A model generated the notes under the pieces. The model was not told the DNA's origin, did no database searches, and saw only the letters and a program-made list of their open reading frames with translations. The position numbers were made by a program, and so were the translations under genes. This document shows positions 24,797 to 33,681 of a DNA stretch of 64,000 nucleotides, one piece after another. Where the stretch lies: positions 1 through 64,000 of the forward strand of contig JASHOQ010000064.1 in the NCBI GenBank assembly GCA_030041045.1, given 5' to 3'. Each line of letters opens with the position of its first letter. Position 1 is the stretch's first letter. The stretch is from Acidobacteriaceae bacterium. GTDB lineage: Bacteria; Acidobacteriota; Terriglobia; Terriglobales; Acidobacteriaceae.

Positions 24797-27700
24797 TCAC
24801 GGTGCGGTGGTGCAGGTTCCCGCATGGTCGATGGTTTCCACATCCGCGCCTTCTTTGTACGTCGCTGCGGTGTACGCAGAGAGCGGCGGCAGTTCGCGGG
24901 GCAGCGCGAAAGTGTGAAAAAGAGTGGGAGGCCCGGTGAGCTGAATCAGCCTGCGGCTGGAAGCGTCGCTGTTCGCGGGACCGAAACGCACGGAGAGCGA
25001 GCTCGAATCTTTGTTCTGGTCGATGATCACCTCGACCGTCCAGTGCATCTGCGTGGCCACGTAGACATCGGGGCTCGGGATGGGCGCCTGGCCGGCCACC
25101 AGGTAGCCGTTGTGCTCGTCGAGCTCGTTGCCGGGCGGCGAAAGGTTGAACACCATCTCGTCGGGGGTGGGGTGTGACGCGACCACAATGCCGCCGATCT
25201 TCACCCGGATGTCGCTCTCGTTTCCAAATCCGGTCTTGGGCTGGCCCTTGCTGTGGAACTCGTAGCAGTTCGGGTTCACCAGCGTTTGCCCCTGCTGAAG
25301 CGAGGAGACGGGCGGCGTGGGCGGAATCGCGCTGCTGCGCGCCGTCTGCTGGCGATCCGGCGTCTCCGAAACCACGTACCCCGACCAATAGAACGGATTC
25401 TTGTAGTTCGGCGTCGCCAGCATGTCGTGCTGCGCCAGGCGAATGGCTTCTGACGCGCCCTTGTCGAGGTGAGAGTAAAAGAAATCCATGAACTGCTTGC
25501 CGGCCTGGTCGTCCACCGGCCACAGCGTCATCACGATCGCCTGCGCGCCGGCCATGGCGAAGGCTGCGCGCAGCCCCAGCACCCCTGCCCCGTCCACCGC
25601 GGAACCCTGCGCCGACTGGCACGAGGAAAGCACCACCAGCCGCGTGCCCGGCAGGTGCAGGCTTTCGATTTCCAGCCCGGTCAGCAAGCCGTCCTCCGTG
25701 CCTTTCTGCGGTAGATTGGCGCCGGCAAACGCAATCACCGCGTCGAGCAGCGGGAACTGCGTGTCCGTCGGCTCCGGAAACTCGAACATCGCGTACTCCG
25801 GCGCCGGCGGCTTCCAGCCCAGGTTGGGAATGCTGTGCGTGGCCAGGTGCAGTACATCCGGCGATTGCAGCGATTGCACGATGCCCTTGCGCGCGGCATC
25901 GCCGATGAGCACGTGATCCTGCGAAACCGAAAGATCTCTGGCCACATCCGCGGCCTCCGCCTCTGTGCCCGGCAGCGGCCGGAACTGCGGCCGGTGGCTG
26001 TCCGGTGCGGCCGGCGCCTGCCCCATCAATTCGAGATTGAAGTTGGGATCGGCGGCGATGGTTGCGGGCGAGCGATGAACCACCTCGCCGTAATAATTCC
26101 ACTCCACCAGGTCGCGCCATGAGCCCAGATAAGTGATGGTCCGCGTCTCAAAAAGATAATGCCCCTGCGCATCGACGAAGGCGCTGAACGGAGCCACGGT
26201 AAGCTTGCCGTCGGGAACAATGTAAAGCAGCGTCGCGCCCTCGAGGGCCGGCTCGACCGGCGCGAGGATCGTCTTGTAAAGGGCCGCGAGCCGCTGCGCC
26301 AGTACCTCCGGCGGCGTAACCGGCTGCGGCGCTTCGGCTTGAATGCCGCGCACGCGGTTGGCCAGCACGCCCGCATGCACCTGGTCGATGGCGCTGTCGA
26401 TCGTATCCGCAGCGCCGAGGCGAATGTAGCGGATGGGCGCATCGGCGCGCACCACAAACACGCCGTATTCGCGGTGCGGCGCAACCTTGGCGTCGCGATC
26501 GATGCGCGTCCACGCCACAAAATCGAGATACGCGCTCGCCGGCGGCAGCGTCTTCTCGAGCGTCTTGAGCGAGAACCACTCCGTGTATCCGCCCATGCCG
26601 GAGAGCAGCGCTGAAGTCAGAATCCGCACCTTGTTCTCGTCCGCGGCAAAGTGCCCCGCATCGTAGCGTTTTCCATCGAGCGCGGTCGAAAGAAAATCGT
26701 GCGCCTGGTCTTCCCGCGCCTGCGCCAGTTGGTCGAGAATGGCGAACTGCTTGATCTCGACGCCGGGGTTGCCGCGCTCCGACTCGTAATGCCGCGTGTC
26801 CTCGCTGAGCGTCGCCATGTAGCGCCCTTTGAGTTGCGCCAGCGTGGTGTAAGCCTTCTCGATGCGCTCCGGAGACGGATCGCCGTCGAGCAAAATGGAC
26901 AAGTGCAGGAAGGCGCGCTGCTCATACCAGGCCAGCAGCTCGGTGCGCTCCGCATCGGAGCCGTGATCGAGCGCCTCGCGATTGTCGCGCTGCACCAGCT
27001 CCTCGAGCAGCGGCGCGGCCTCGTCCGGCCCGGACGTGCGCCACTTGTCCATGGCCAGGATCTCGCTCATGGCAATGTTGCTCTCGAGCGTGTAAAGCGA
27101 GTACTGCGGCTGATTCACCACCGCGCGCGGCCGCGAGTCGAGATACGGCATCGCCGCCTCGGGCCGCATCGTCTTTCCCGCCGTCCCCTCCTTCACCTGC
27201 TCGGCAATCTGCGCCGCGGTATGAAAGTCGCCGCGCCGCGCGTAAAAGGCCGCCTGCTCTTTGAGCGCATTCCAGTAAGGATCGCCCACAATCAGCGGCT
27301 GGCGCAGGGCCACCGCGTTGCGCCACAACTCCTCGGCCTGCTGCCACTTCTGCTGCCGCTCCAGCGTGATCGATTCAAAGTAAACCGCGTACAGTCCGCC
27401 CACGAAGGCCAGGTAAAATTTTTCGTTGAAAATGGCCACGGAGTCCGCGAGCCGCCGGTTCGCGCTCTCGAAATCGCCTTTGGCCAGGTCCATCTGCCCC
27501 AGCCGTGCTTCCAAATCGGCATAGTGCAGCCGGTAGACGGCGAGCGGCATGGCCGGATGGCCGTTCGCATCGGTCAGCGCCGGCGGCAGCGCTTTGATGC
27601 TTGCTTGGCGCACTTCGAGTGCATCCGAGAACTCCTTGTAAGCCTTGTCGAACGCGCGCAGCTCCAGGTAATACTCGCCGATGTGATCGAGCAGCAGCGC

Positions 27701-28060
27701 CAGATCGCTCGACGCGGGGCCCTGCGCCCGGCGCAGCCTTTCTGCCATGTCGAGATACTGCGTCTCGGCCAGCTCCAGTCCGCCCATGCGGCGAAAGCGG
27801 TCCGTGTCTTGGAGCAGTTCCTCCCATCGTCCGCTCTGGTAAATGATTTGGTCGTTGCGGTCGGGAACAAACTGGTCGGTGGGCGAGGGGCCTTCGAGCG
27901 CAAGGCCCTGCTCGGAATGGGCCGGATCGTACTCTTCGCCGCTCCGCGTGTACTCGATGCGGTGCTCCAGCAGATACGCCTCGCGAAACTGGAACGGGCT
28001 TTGCGCACCGAGGTCGGCGAGCGACGGAGCGAGAACAAGAAACAGGAAGGTTGCGCGCAT
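24797..28060 (-). CDS. Exported TPR-CHAT domain protein
   Basis: 1087 aa. The start at ATG 28060 gives a Sec signal (MRATFLFLVLAPSLADLGAQS) with GGAG upstream. Residues 70-450 are helical TPR-like repeats (LAETQYLDMAERLRRAQ, LALLDHIGEYYLELRAFDKAYKEF). The CHAT domain spans about 590-920: GKLTVAPFSAFVD, HLATHS with H742, and LSSCQSA with C814, then GLRAAFAMAGAQAIVMTLWPVDDQAG. The Cys-His dyad of caspase-like CHAT peptidases is intact. About 170 further residues follow with an unassigned beta-rich domain. CHAT proteins include separase-like peptidases activated by partner proteins; this one appears to be secreted or periplasmic, and no partner is adjacent. Confidence 0.88.
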   Translation of the reverse strand: MRATFLFLVLAPSLADLGAQSPFQFREAYLLEHRIEYTRSGEEYDPAHSEQGLALEGPSPTDQFVPDRNDQIIYQSGRWEELLQDTDRFRRMGGLELAETQYLDMAERLRRAQGPASSDLALLLDHIGEYYLELRAFDKAYKEFSDALEVRQASIKALPPALTDANGHPAMPLAVYRLHYADLEARLGQMDLAKGDFESANRRLADSVAIFNEKFYLAFVGGLYAVYFESITLERQQKWQQAEELWRNAVALRQPLIVGDPYWNALKEQAAFYARRGDFHTAAQIAEQVKEGTAGKTMRPEAAMPYLDSRPRAVVNQPQYSLYTLESNIAMSEILAMDKWRTSGPDEAAPLLEELVQRDNREALDHGSDAERTELLAWYEQRAFLHLSILLDGDPSPERIEKAYTTLAQLKGRYMATLSEDTRHYESERGNPGVEIKQFAILDQLAQAREDQAHDFLSTALDGKRYDAGHFAADENKVRILTSALLSGMGGYTEWFSLKTLEKTLPPASAYLDFVAWTRIDRDAKVAPHREYGVFVVRADAPIRYIRLGAADTIDSAIDQVHAGVLANRVRGIQAEAPQPVTPPEVLAQRLAALYKTILAPVEPALEGATLLYIVPDGKLTVAPFSAFVDAQGHYLFETRTITYLGSWRDLVEWNYYGEVVHRSPATIAADPNFNLELMGQAPAAPDSHRPQFRPLPGTEAEAADVARDLSVSQDHVLIGDAARKGIVQSLQSPDVLHLATHSIPNLGWKPPAPEYAMFEFPEPTDTQFPLLDAVIAFAGANLPQKGTEDGLLTGLEIESLHLPGTRLVVLSSCQSAQGSAVDGAGVLGLRAAFAMAGAQAIVMTLWPVDDQAGKQFMDFFYSHLDKGASEAIRLAQHDMLATPNYKNPFYWSGYVVSETPDRQQTARSSAIPPTPPVSSLQQGQTLVNPNCYEFHSKGQPKTGFGNESDIRVKIGGIVVASHPTPDEMVFNLSPPGNELDEHNGYLVAGQAPIPSPDVYVATQMHWTVEVIIDQNKDSSSLSVRFGPANSDASSRRLIQLTGPPTLFHTFALPRELPPLSAYTAATYKEGADVETIDHAGTCTTAP

Positions 28061-28118
28061 GGCTGCGTCTCTCCGCGGAGGCTGGAGTGATGTTAAGGAA
28101 AATACCACGCCAGGCGCG

Positions 28119-28215
28119 TCCCCCGTGTGAAAGGATCAGAATCGGAGTCAGGCGAAGGGAGACTTCTTGGGGTGAATGGATCGGAATCGGATTCAGTCGG
28201 CGTGAAGTATCTTGC
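28119..28215. repeat. Imperfect tandem repeat, about 50 bp unit
   Basis: GTGAAAGGATCAGAATCGGA (from 28127) and GTGAATGGATCGGAATCGGA (from about 28171) start two similar units, each containing AGTC(A/T)G and a CTTCTTGG/TATCTTGC end. Lies in the gap upstream of the CHAT gene. Confidence 0.55.
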
Positions 28216-28242
28216 TTGCTGTCGTGCGGGACTGGCAAGAGC

Positions 28243-28352
28243 ATCCCGTAGGGATGCAGGAAAATAGCCCAGGATGAAGTTCGCCGCAGCGAACGAAATC
28301 CTGGGAAGCAGGAGCAAAAAGAACCTCGAGCCCCGTAGGGGCGATGGAATCG
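28243..28352. repeat. CATCCCGTAGGGATG / CCCCGTAGGGGCG repeat
   Basis: GCATCCCGTAGGGATGC, then AATAGCCCAGGATGAAG, AATCCTGGGAAG and GAGCCCCGTAGGGGCGATGG. It is the best preserved member of this class and almost identical in layout to 52030-52150. Confidence 0.8.
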
Positions 28353-28423
28353 GGCCAACGCCCTCACATCGCGTGCTCAGGCAGAAGTTTTCTCTAAGCC
28401 CTCAATCAACTTGTCCGGCTGCA

Positions 28424-28882
28424 CTACTCCGGCGGACCCACCGCGACCACGAAATAGGAGCAAGGCTCCGTCTGGCTGGCGTTGTAAATGGTGTGCTGGT
28501 CGCCGGCAATGCACAGCCCCATCTCGCCGGCTGCCAGGTCGCGCGTCACGCCGGCTGTCATCAACCGCGCCGTCCCTTCGCGGACGAACCACATCTCCGT
28601 GTGCTTGTGCGTTTCGATCGGCTCCGGCGGGCACCCCGGCGCGAGATGCGTCTCGTGCGCTTCGAGGCGAATCGTGTCCGGCAGCACGCCCAGCAGAAAA
28701 CGCTGGGACTGGCGCGGACCCGGGTGCGGATTCGCCGGCGCGATCGGCGGATACCGGCCGGAGACCAGCGTTTCCAGCGCAGCGTGCGGCGCCGCCTGGG
28801 TTGATGGCGTCGTCTGCGCTTCAGCCTCCGCAAACGCCGCAGCGAACATCGGGAGCATCGCAGAAAATTCACGTCGGTTCAC
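28424..28882 (-). CDS. Exported cupin-domain protein
   Basis: 152 aa from GTG 28882, chosen for the strong AAGGAGG six bases upstream. The N-terminus VNRREFSAMLPMFAAAFAEAEAQ is Tat/Sec-like. The cupin barrel contains PPEPIETHKHTEMWFVREGTARLMTAG and GDQHTIYNASQTEPCSYFVV; His/Glu ligands for a metal are visible in HKHTEMW and in DQHTIYN. Cupins bind a metal or small ligands; the function is not predictable. It is monocistronic, between two repeats. Confidence 0.82.
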   Translation of the reverse strand: MNRREFSAMLPMFAAAFAEAEAQTTPSTQAAPHAALETLVSGRYPPIAPANPHPGPRQSQRFLLGVLPDTIRLEAHETHLAPGCPPEPIETHKHTEMWFVREGTARLMTAGVTRDLAAGEMGLCIAGDQHTIYNASQTEPCSYFVVAVGPPE

Positions 28883-28977
28883 GGAAAGCCTCCTTAGCGG
28901 AGCTTGTTTCAAAATAGGTTTCGCGTCAGGGAACGATCTCAAAATCTTTTGAAAAACTTGCCGGAGTGGCGCGAAGT

Positions 28978-29045
28978 GTCAGGGCACGACTTCAGTCGTG
29001 CCGAAAGCGGCAAGAAAAAGAACGGGGCTTCAGCCCCTGAACACA
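28978..29045. repeat. Interspersed palindromic repeat
   Basis: GGGCACGACTTCAGTCGTGCC (28982-29002) with compensatory changes keeping the stem paired, then GGGGCTTCAGCCCCTGAAC (29024-29042). Confidence 0.8.
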
Positions 29046-29118
29046 ATGGCAATTCTCGCTCAAACATCTTCGAGACAAGCTCTCCTATCTCGCGGTCGCG
29101 AACACATCCGCCTCAGGC

Positions 29119-29565
29119 TCACCTTCCGGGCGACAACCGTTTACGTCCAGGGAGCCTGAAATAGAGTAGGCCAACGACGCCGTCCGGTGAAAGATCGTAA
29201 ACCATCATGAATTCGTCTACGTTCAGGCGCCTCAGTTCGCCGTCAAACCATCGGTAGTGCTTCGGTTTCGATCCAGCGCGCTTGGGCCGGCGCGCCAGGC
29301 CGAGAATCGCCGCGTCGATCTTCCGGAACAGCCCGTCCTCCAGTTGGTCGAGATGCTTCCGCACCGAATGCGCGATGCGTACTGACTCCGCGCCGCTTCC
29401 CAGGAGACCGCGCGCAGCCCGGTATCTCTGGTAGGGATAACGTCGCTCGTTGAGCCGGCGTTCGGCATTCAACGCCCCTTCAACATCGAGAAAGAGCGAC
29501 CGCTGCCGCTTTGGATCGACCATCAGCACGTGCCCGGCCGCTGTCAGCATCGAAAGATAGGCCAT
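29119..29565 (-). CDS. Hypothetical protein with RelE/ParE-like C-terminal part
   Basis: 148 aa. Its ATG lies 5 bp after the stop of the DUF6807 gene, so it is probably co-transcribed. The last 70 residues (FRKIDAAILGLARRPKRAGSKPKHYRWFDGELRRLNVDEFMMVYDLSPDGVVGLLYFRL) follow the RelE/ParE layout: helix, 'RPKRAGSKP', a 'RRLNVDEFMMVYDL' strand pair and an ending strand. The N-terminal 70 residues are unlike toxins of this fold, and no antitoxin gene is adjacent. Function is unknown; the RelE-like resemblance is by eye only. GGAGCG-type ribosome site not seen. Confidence 0.5.
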   Translation of the reverse strand: MAYLSMLTAAGHVLMVDPKRQRSLFLDVEGALNAERRLNERRYPYQRYRAARGLLGSGAESVRIAHSVRKHLDQLEDGLFRKIDAAILGLARRPKRAGSKPKHYRWFDGELRRLNVDEFMMVYDLSPDGVVGLLYFRLPGRKRLSPGR

Positions 29566-29570
29566 CAGAG

Positions 29571-30635
29571 CTACCGCCCGCGCGCCGCAAACGCATCCGC
29601 CTCGCGGTTCAGTTCATCCGCCGTCACCGTCCGCGGAAAAATCGCCACGCGATAGCGGAACGTGACACTCTGTCCCTTCTCCAGCGTGAAATCGAGCTCC
29701 GGCAACTTCGCGTCGAACATATGCTGCCCCAGCGGATTGGCGGCAAACAGCCCGTAGCCGCGTGCATGCCAGAAGGTCGGATAATTTGGGTTTCCAGGAT
29801 GATCGAAGATCGCAATCGTATCCGTGTGCCCATCGCCATTGTGTCCGGTGAGCGCGCACCACCGCCCGCGCGTCGACCACGCCGCCTCGCCTTTCACGCC
29901 TTCGCTGGTCAGGTACTCGCCCGTCGGCGGAGCCACGCCGGGCTGGCTCGCCGCTGCAGCCACCTGCGTGGCCACGCCGTTGGCATCGGTAAACGTGCCG
30001 CCTTTTTCCTCGGGCGACTCGAGCCAGCGCGCCACGCGCAGTCCAAGCAGCCCATCCTTGTCGTCGTGAAACACAACTTTGTCCAGCGCCTGCAGCGTCA
30101 CTATCAGATCGATGCTGCGCTCACCCGCCGCGCCGCGCGCAAACACGTAGCGCGTCGTCTCCGCAAAAATTTTCTCGCCCGCGCCCGTAATCCACGTTGA
30201 ATCCGTCACCAGCTCGCCGCGGTTCGTTCCGCTCTTCGCGGAAACAATCCTGTCGAAGACGATGGTCCCCATCTTCGGCGCCCGCGCCGCGGGAATCGCC
30301 GTCGAATTATTCCAGAAGTCGAATCCGTTCACGTTCGAGTAGTTGAACCAGAGCCCGTCATGATGCGGATGATCCGTCCGTTCACCCGGCCGCGGCTCAA
30401 GCGGCCACCCGCGCGTCACCGTCACGCCGTCCGCATCCACAATCGGAAAAAGAACCGGCTTCATCAGCGTCGTGGGCCAGATGTACGCCGTGAACGGCTT
30501 GCCGTCCATCGTGATCTCAACGCGCCGGTTCGCCTCATCCAGCGCCACGCGCACGCCTTTTCCAAAAGCAGCATGCGCGTTGGCAAAGGCAAGGCAAGCA
30601 AGGGCTGCGAATCCAAAAATGGCGCGAAGAGGCAT
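29571..30635 (-). CDS. DUF6807 (PmoA-like) exported protein
   Basis: 354 aa using ATG 30635, which starts a signal peptide (MPLRAIFGFAALACLAFANAHAAFGKG); the frame is open to 30671. Diagnostic segments are GKPFTAYIWPTTLMKPVLFPI, ERTDHPHHDGLWFNYSNVNGFDFW, and GHNGDGHTDTIAIFDHPGNPNYPTFWHARGYGLFAANPLG. This family was named 'methane oxygenase PmoA' by misannotation and usually accompanies Gfo/Idh/MocA oxidoreductases in polysaccharide or sugar-catabolic loci. That is the arrangement here, 156 bp downstream of such a gene. Confidence 0.85.
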   Translation of the reverse strand: MPLRAIFGFAALACLAFANAHAAFGKGVRVALDEANRRVEITMDGKPFTAYIWPTTLMKPVLFPIVDADGVTVTRGWPLEPRPGERTDHPHHDGLWFNYSNVNGFDFWNNSTAIPAARAPKMGTIVFDRIVSAKSGTNRGELVTDSTWITGAGEKIFAETTRYVFARGAAGERSIDLIVTLQALDKVVFHDDKDGLLGLRVARWLESPEEKGGTFTDANGVATQVAAAASQPGVAPPTGEYLTSEGVKGEAAWSTRGRWCALTGHNGDGHTDTIAIFDHPGNPNYPTFWHARGYGLFAANPLGQHMFDAKLPELDFTLEKGQSVTFRYRVAIFPRTVTADELNREADAFAARGR

Positions 30636-30703
30636 GGATTCAGCGGTTGAAGATGGTCTCATTTTCCTCATTCCCCTCGCGCCCTCACTCCCTTGTTCCC
30701 TTG

Positions 30704-30786
30704 CTCCCTATTCCTTGCTTCCTACTCCCTACTCCCTACTCCCTACTCCCTATTCCCTACTCCCTATTCCCTACTCCCTATACCCT
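30704..30786. repeat. Tandem heptamer repeat CTCCCTA/TTCCCTA
   Basis: About ten consecutive units of the 7-mer YTCCCTA lie between the DUF6807 gene and the Gfo/Idh/MocA gene. Such telomere-like heptamers can vary in copy number by slippage. Lies within the presumed operon. Confidence 0.8.
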
Positions 30787-30790
30787 GCCT

Positions 30791-32146
30791 TTACGCAAAC
30801 ACCCTCCCGCCCGCCATCACCTGCTGCGTCTTGTCGTCGAACCTCACCTTCTCACCTGTCTGAATCGCCGCCACATTCATACAAAGTGCTATGGAGTGGC
30901 TGTAGCCTGCCTCAATGGGCGCATTGGGCGTCTTGCGGCTGCGCACGCACTCCATCCAGTTGCGCATGTTGGCGCTGGTCTGCGGGTCGCGGCCCGTGTC
31001 GGCCGCGGTCGACGCGGCCTCCACGTGTTCCATCAGCGCAAAGCTCGGCAGCTGATTCGCCTGCATATTCATCTCCGCCGCGCTCTTTGCCGTCAGCCCG
31101 CCCATCGGCGTCACCGTCTGCTTGTCCATGTCGAGCATGCCGCCGTTCGAGTAGTAAAGTTCCTTCACGCCGCCGGCCGAGTTGGTGAAGCGCGAGGTGT
31201 ACTGCACCTGGAAACCTTTCGTCAGATCGTCGAGCGGACCGTAATCGAACACCGCCGTCATCGTGTCCCAGTTTTTGCGCCCGTCCTTCCACAGGTAAAT
31301 GCCGCCGTTGGCCACGCACGAGCGCGGATGCGGCAGGCCCGTAAACCAGTGCACGGTATCAATCTGGTGCACCAGCCACTGGTCGGGAATGCCCGACGAG
31401 TATGGCCAGAACAGTCGGAACTCAAGATACTTGCGCGCATTGAACGGTTCGTACGGCCGGTTCATGAGGTAGCGCCTCCAGTCCGTGTCCTCTTCCTTGA
31501 GCAGCGGCACCACGTCCGGCCTGCGCCAGCGTCCCGGCTGGTTTACGTTCCACGTCATCTCCACCATCACGATGTCGCCGAACTGCCCGCTCTGGATGTA
31601 CTCGGCCGCCTTCTGGTACGCAGGCGTCGATCGCCGCTGCGTGCCCACCTGCACAATCTTGCCCGTCTTCTTCACCGCAGCCAGAAACTTCCGCGCATCC
31701 GCCATGGTGTGCGCCGTGGGTTTTTCCACGTACGCATCGCGTCCCGCTTCCACTGCCTCCAAGCCGTGCAGCGCGTGTTGAAAATCGGCCGTCGCAATCA
31801 GCACCGCATCCACGTCTTTGCGCGCATAGAGCTCGTCGTTGTTGCGCACCGCGTCCACCTTGCCGCCGCCCAGCTTTTCGATATAGGCCGCGCCGTCCTC
31901 GCGCCGCTTGTTCCAGATGTCGCTCACGGCCACAAACTCAAAGTTGAGCTCCTGCGCGTGCTCCAGGAAGGCCGGAATCAACGAACCCTTCATGCGGTCG
32001 CCCGCGCCCACCACGGCCACGCGCACGCGATCATTGGCGCCCGGAATCTGCCCGTAGCTCTTGGCGCTCCAATTCACTGCGGTCGCGGCCAGCGCCGCGC
32101 TGCCGGTCTTCAAAAATTCCCTGCGATTGCTTTCAAGTGGTGCCAT
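30791..32146 (-). CDS. Gfo/Idh/MocA family oxidoreductase, Tat-exported
   Basis: 451 aa from ATG 32146 (GGAGG 7-8 bases upstream). The N-terminus SNRREFLKTGSAALAATAVNW is a Tat signal. The NAD(P)-binding fold is VRVAVVGAGDRMKGSLIPAFLEH, with the strand DVDAVLIATADFQHALHGLEAVEAGRDAYVEKPTAHTM carrying the EKP motif. The catalytic-domain segment IPDQWLVHQIDTVHWFTG is present. Members oxidise or reduce sugars and related alcohols with a tightly bound NAD(P). It heads the unit with the DUF6807 gene; a heptamer repeat starts right at its 3' end. Confidence 0.9.
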   Translation of the reverse strand: MAPLESNRREFLKTGSAALAATAVNWSAKSYGQIPGANDRVRVAVVGAGDRMKGSLIPAFLEHAQELNFEFVAVSDIWNKRREDGAAYIEKLGGGKVDAVRNNDELYARKDVDAVLIATADFQHALHGLEAVEAGRDAYVEKPTAHTMADARKFLAAVKKTGKIVQVGTQRRSTPAYQKAAEYIQSGQFGDIVMVEMTWNVNQPGRWRRPDVVPLLKEEDTDWRRYLMNRPYEPFNARKYLEFRLFWPYSSGIPDQWLVHQIDTVHWFTGLPHPRSCVANGGIYLWKDGRKNWDTMTAVFDYGPLDDLTKGFQVQYTSRFTNSAGGVKELYYSNGGMLDMDKQTVTPMGGLTAKSAAEMNMQANQLPSFALMEHVEAASTAADTGRDPQTSANMRNWMECVRSRKTPNAPIEAGYSHSIALCMNVAAIQTGEKVRFDDKTQQVMAGGRVFA

Positions 32147-32423
32147 GGCGGATCCTCCGTGGTTCTTGCTGAAGTACAAGCATGTGGGCAGTGCGGCGCG
32201 CGGCTGTCGAGAAGCAGCTCCGAATTCGTTCGCGCACGCTCATCGCAGTGCCGCGCCGGAACCATCATGGTCAGACCACGGGCCCATCCCCGTCAAGAAG
32301 CGCGTCCCAGCGCCCGCGCACCGGCATCGCGATCGGAAACTCATAAGCGCCGCAGCCGGCGCCGTTTGCACTTTGAAGTAGAGCGATTTATCGTGGTGAG
32401 GCTCCAGAATCGGGAAGGGAACT

Positions 32424-33341
32424 ATGCAATCAAGAATTCTCGCCGCCGCATTTATCGCCGCGCTCACAGCAGCCGCTCCCGCTCAGCAGCGTCCGCGCAT
32501 TACCGGCATCTCCCACCTCGCCGTCTACACTTCAAATCCCGCGGCTACCGAACACTACTACACCGTGGATTTGGGAGCCGTGAAGCTGTCCGATCCCGAG
32601 AATCCGCAGGGCGTGCGTTACATGCTCAGCGCCACGCAATTCATTGAAGTGCTGCCGCTGCCCGCGGGATCAGGCTTCAACCGCCTCGACCACGCTGCGT
32701 TCAACACCGAGAGCGCCGAAGCCATGCGCCGCTACCTGTCCGCGAACGGAGTGAAGACGCCCGCGCACGTGACCAAAGGATCTGACGGCAGCCGCTGGTT
32801 CGAAGTGTTCGACCCCGAAGGCAACAGGATCCAGTTCCTCGAGCCTCCCAAAAACCCGAAACCGATCGACGCGCCCAACGCCATCGGCTACCACATCATT
32901 CACATCGGCTTTCTGGTGCACGACCGCGCCACTGAGGACTCGTTTTACCGTGGCCTGCTTGGATTTCGTCCCTACTGGTGGGGCGGGCGCAACGACAAAG
33001 TGGAGTGGGTCAGCCAGCAGGTTCCCGACGGGCACGACTGGCTGGAGTACATGCTCGCCGCGGGGCCCGGCACGGGCATTCCTCCCGGCATGACGCAAAA
33101 CACGCTCGGTGTCCTCGATCATTTTTCCATCGGCGAGGTCTCCGTGCCCGACACGTACAAGGTTCTCGCAACCGGCAACCGGCTCGACTGCCGGCACGAT
33201 CCGGCGCCCAAGATCGGCCTCGACGGCAAATATCAGTTCAACATGTACGACCCCGACGGCATTCGCACCGAGGTCATGAACTTCCACGCCACCGAAAAAC
33301 CCTGCTGCTCGCCGTTTACGGCCGACGACCCCGCGGAATAG
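32424..33341 (+). CDS. Exported protein with two VOC (glyoxalase-like) domains
   Basis: 305 aa. Signal peptide MQSRILAAAFIAALTAAAPAQQ. Two VOC modules follow: residues 25-140 (ITGISHLAVYTSNPAATEHYY ... GSRWFEVFDPEGNRIQFLEP) and 150-285 (GYHIIHIGFLVHDRATEDSFYRGLLGF ... YQFNMYDPDGIRTEVMNF). His and Glu at the usual metal positions (H in ISHLAVY, E in RTEVMN) suggest a metalloenzyme or binding protein. The substrate is unknown. A ribosome site GGGAAGGGA lies just upstream. Its 3' side runs into a palindromic repeat. Confidence 0.85.
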   Translation: MQSRILAAAFIAALTAAAPAQQRPRITGISHLAVYTSNPAATEHYYTVDLGAVKLSDPENPQGVRYMLSATQFIEVLPLPAGSGFNRLDHAAFNTESAEAMRRYLSANGVKTPAHVTKGSDGSRWFEVFDPEGNRIQFLEPPKNPKPIDAPNAIGYHIIHIGFLVHDRATEDSFYRGLLGFRPYWWGGRNDKVEWVSQQVPDGHDWLEYMLAAGPGTGIPPGMTQNTLGVLDHFSIGEVSVPDTYKVLATGNRLDCRHDPAPKIGLDGKYQFNMYDPDGIRTEVMNFHATEKPCCSPFTADDPAE

Positions 33342-33432
33342 CGGCGCTGGCAGTGCTTGGGGCAAATCCAAACGCTTCGACCCCGCCAGCCTTTACGCAG
33401 CCGAGTTTGCCACGAAGGAGGCGCTCGACTTG

Positions 33433-33536
33433 GCCAAGCCGTCCCGGAGGGACGACTGGAAATTAGCCCAGGGTGGAGCGTCAGCGGAACCCTGGGAAAG
33501 GATCCAGAGCGGATGATTCGCGCCCGTAGGGGCGCA
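33433..33536. repeat. GTCCCGGAGGGAC / CCCGTAGGGGCG repeat
   Basis: GTCCCGGAGGGAC (33443-33455), AATTAGCCCAGGGTGG, GGAACCCTGGGAAAG, CGCCCGTAGGGGCGCAG. Occupies most of the gap between the VOC gene and the rpmI promoter. Confidence 0.75.
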
Positions 33537-33562
33537 GCGAGCGCTCGGCTTGCTGCGCGAAT

Positions 33563-33591
33563 GTGACTGAAATCGTCAGCTAAGTTATACT
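33563..33591 (+). promoter_or_regulatory. Sigma-70 type promoter of rpmI-rplT
   Basis: GTGACT (33563-33568) and TATACT (33586-33591) are 17 bp apart, 4/6 and 5/6 matches to consensus. Transcription would start near 33598, leaving a leader of about 80 nt with a GGGCG-TTCT-CGCCC hairpin (about 33642-33655), where ribosomal-protein autoregulation could act. Confidence 0.65.
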
Positions 33592-33681
33592 GATTCAGGC
33601 TCCGAGGAGAAGAAAAGTCCTTTCCTTCTGAGACCCCTGGACGGGCGTTCTCGCCCCTCCACACCAGAAATTGAGAATCCA

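Noticed and set aside
24298-24939. 213-residue frame overlapping the CsoR/RcnR-type gene
   Set aside because: Out of frame with the regulator, which has the full family signature, and extends into a region without coding character.
26651-28090. 479-residue frame opposite the CHAT gene
   Set aside because: Antisense to TPR/CHAT coding sequence with intact motifs; Arg/Leu/His-rich shadow composition.
30704-30786. CRISPR-like array
   Set aside because: Units are 7 bp with no spacers and no cas genes; it is a simple tandem repeat.
30647-32647. 666-residue frame opposite the Gfo/Idh/MocA gene
   Set aside because: It passes through the heptamer tract and is antisense to a gene with clear Tat signal and NAD-binding motif; His/Arg-rich composition.
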